In this document: in pieces, positions 61,986 to 64,000 of the stretch
Position numbering within the stretch: position 1 is the first letter of the stretch
Layout: each line of letters opens with the position of its first letter
From: Sphagnum magellanicum
Lineage: Eukaryota; Streptophyta; Sphagnopsida; Sphagnales; Sphagnaceae
DNA: 64,000 nucleotides
Assembly (NCBI GenBank): GCA_021904315.1
Contig: CM038924.1
Span: 17,566,051 to 17,630,050, forward strand
Direction: 5' to 3'
Notes under the pieces: generated by a model
The model's input: only the letters and a program-made list of their open reading frames with translations
What the model was told of the DNA's origin: nothing
Database searches by the model: none
Program-made: the position numbers and the translations under genes

Positions 61986-62880
61986 TTACGCACTCCCAAC
62001 TCCTTGAAGGACTCAAATGTGAATCGAAATAGAAGATAGCGGAAGAGGGAGGAGTTGGGGCATGCTCCCTAGTTCACAACATTTTGAGGGGTAGAAGGGC
62101 GTGTTGGAGCTCCGGGATGGGACTAGGAAGAGTTGACAAGCTTCATTCACTCACACGGGCTTGCACACAACCCACACTTAGTGCATAGTTGGAGCACCTT
62201 TGGTGCTAAAATGAGCCATGGGCAACACAGACACACTAGACTCACCACGGCTCGGACTTGGGGGGAAGTCACCACCTTCCCCCTTATAGTATACTCTGTG
62301 GCTAACCATAGAGCCTACATCCAAATGGCTTTTCTCTCCCGGGACTCCCGAGTGGGAGTCTTGAAATCGCGCCGGTTAGGACTCCCGCGACTTTGGAGCC
62401 CCATAACTTTGCGAGTAGACCTCGGATCGAGATGTAGTCTGAAGCAAAGTTGTAGCTCTTGTCAAAAGCTTTCGAACGGTATGTTGCATGCTCTCTACAA
62501 CCAAGTAAATTGGGTCGATTCCCGGCTTTTTCTGGTTGGGAGTCAAACTCTCGGCCCTTCTTTTGGCCATAACTTGTGTTTTAAATGTTCAAATGAGCAA
62601 CACGAGCCCAGTTTAAACATCTATGTTCCAAGAGCTTTCCAATGATATAAAGAATACGACAAGCCATTAAGTTTTGACCCTTGAAATCGCTCTCTAAAGT
62701 TTCAGGACTCCATCTCCCAAAATGGGAGTTGCTTTGGGAGTGTGAAGGTTCATTCCTTCACACTTTCTTCCACTCCCTTACACTCCCGGGAGTATGTGAT
62801 GTGACTCCCGAGCTTTTTCTTGGCCCACAACCTTGCAACCCCTTTGTCTTGGTCGCGAGCCCAAAGCTAGGGTTGCGACA
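61986..62880 (+). mobile_element. Solo LTR, copy B, same family as 34089-35013
   Basis: Matches copy A along about 895 bp in the same orientation and ends GGTTGCGACA. The left terminus is damaged (TTACGCACTCCC where copy A has TGTGATG). The flanks ATTTT (61981-61985) and ATTTC (62881-62885) could be a target duplication with one mismatch. The open frame inside (62133-62645) is not a gene. Confidence 0.75.
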
Positions 62881-64000
62881 ATTTCTTAAACCAAGATGAG
62901 AACATAGGCATGCCTAATTCCAAATCTAGATTATGAAATAAGAAAAAAAACAAAAACAAGAATACAACATGTGTAAGAAAAAAATTCAACAAGATTTTAT
63001 TACAAAAACAAAACAAGGTTGTGACAAAAAAATGTACCCAAAATTATTGTTGAGTAGACTAAAGGTCCTACCTCTATTTATATCCTTTAAATACTTAACT
63101 TAAAGAAACCTTCATGGAAGCTTCATCCTCATGTGTGGCCCATGAGTGGACTAAAATAAATTAAGAGTGAACAAATAGTTAATTAAAAGTGAACCAACAA
63201 TTAATTAAAAGTGAATTGAATTAACAATTAATTAAAAGTGAACTAATAATGAACTAAGAGTGTGATGCTAGAGATGATGTTAAAGATGATGTTAACAATA
63301 ATGTTGGTAATGATGTTGATGATATCATTCATGATACTTAAATGCATCAATCCAATATTTCTTGGGCATGTTTTTCACCTTCAAAAAATTGAACCAGGGC
63401 TTCAAAAACTCATATCCTAACTTAGGTTGGCACCTTAATGTACATGAACAAAGTAAGAAACAAACAACATGAATTGAAAAAACATAGGTGTCAAATGTGA
63501 CAACATAATTCAATTACAAATAACCCTATTTCAACTATTCCTTGATAAAAAGTTATTAAAAAAAGAAGTTGTCATCGATTAATAATCATTCATGAATCTT
63601 CTTTTGAACTTCATCTCCTTCTTTCAATATCAATTCAAATGCAAAGCAATCATATATCATTCTTTTCTCAAAAATACCTTCTCCTTTAAAACATCACACA
63701 AAATGCATATGGGAATTGAAGTGATTATGTGGAAGTGATGTTTATGTAAAGAGAAACATGTTAATGGGAATCATGTTTAACAATGGAAATCATGTAATAA
63801 AAATTGAAAGTGCTTAGTCATTATGAAAACTTGGACAAGGCTTGCATTGACTACAACAAAGGCAACACAAGATGTAAAAATGTTTTCACATCACAAAATA
63901 GTTCATAATTTTCTTTAGTAATGTCAATCGTGACATTGTCAACAACCATCTTCACAACCATAACCAAGTATATTCACTCAAGACCTACTTGGAAAATGAT
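62881..64000. other. AT-rich intergenic; short tandem words
   Basis: AATTAATTAAAAGTGAAC recurs three to four times at about 63160-63260, followed by a GATGATGTTA-type degenerate array to about 63330. Nothing else is recognised. Confidence 0.55.

Noticed and set aside
62133-62645. 170-codon frame
   Set aside because: It lies wholly inside solo LTR copy B and is not conserved as a frame in copy A.
34089-62880. One giant element bounded by the two similar LTRs
   Set aside because: The flanking duplications differ (CAAAA against ATTTY), and host genes plus a separate gypsy element lie between.
1-64000. tRNA and rRNA genes
   Set aside because: No T-loop GGTTCRANYCC context with a matching cloverleaf and no rRNA core was found by eye; a covariance-model scan would be needed to exclude a tRNA.

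Overview
The window is nuclear DNA of a land plant with a large, repeat-rich genome. The evidence is spliced genes with GT-AG introns, chloroplast and mitochondrial targeting leaders, telo-box promoter motifs, a Ty3/gypsy LTR retrotransposon, solo LTRs, and long AT-rich stretches. The intergenic load and gag relics would suit a gymnosperm or a seed-free vascular plant, but I cannot fix the lineage from sequence alone.

Four host genes can be reconstructed exon by exon, each keeping frame across every junction. (1) An ATP11/ATPAF1-type mitochondrial F1-ATPase assembly factor on the minus strand (4900-6676, 5 exons, 251 aa). (2) TAF13, a histone-fold subunit of TFIID, on the plus strand (18859-20851, 5 exons, 142 aa). 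(3) An AAAP-family permease of the ProT (proline/compatible-solute) type on the minus strand (24329-27193, 8 exons, 482 aa). (4) A plastid-type S-layer-homology (SLH) plus coiled-coil protein on the minus strand (38757-43693, 10 coding exons, 1009 aa), with a probable 5' UTR intron and a TATA box near 45175. The genes are unrelated in function and do not form a cluster.

The rest is mostly repeat. From the left there is a decayed gag relic (1-768), short-motif arrays (1.08-1.7 kb), 44-bp and 48-bp minisatellites (7.1, 10.7 and 11.3 kb), and an AT-rich plain (11.9-17.3 kb) interrupted by a 54-bp-arm hairpin at 14.6 kb. A 56-bp array lies at 31.5 kb. Two solo LTRs of one family lie at 34089-35013 (with a perfect 5-bp target duplication) and 61986-62880. 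Three diverged copies of a promoter-proximal repeat lie at 45.0-45.8 kb. A complete but dead gypsy element occupies 52051-59722 on the minus strand, with LTRs differing by about 25 substitutions.

I found no proven new system. The best leads are the 14.6-kb hairpin, where most arm differences become G-U pairs in plus-strand RNA; the triplicated ACGT-rich block at the SLH-gene promoter; a fold-back inside TAF13 intron 1; and a run of TAG stops in the gypsy element that looks like methylation-driven CAG decay.
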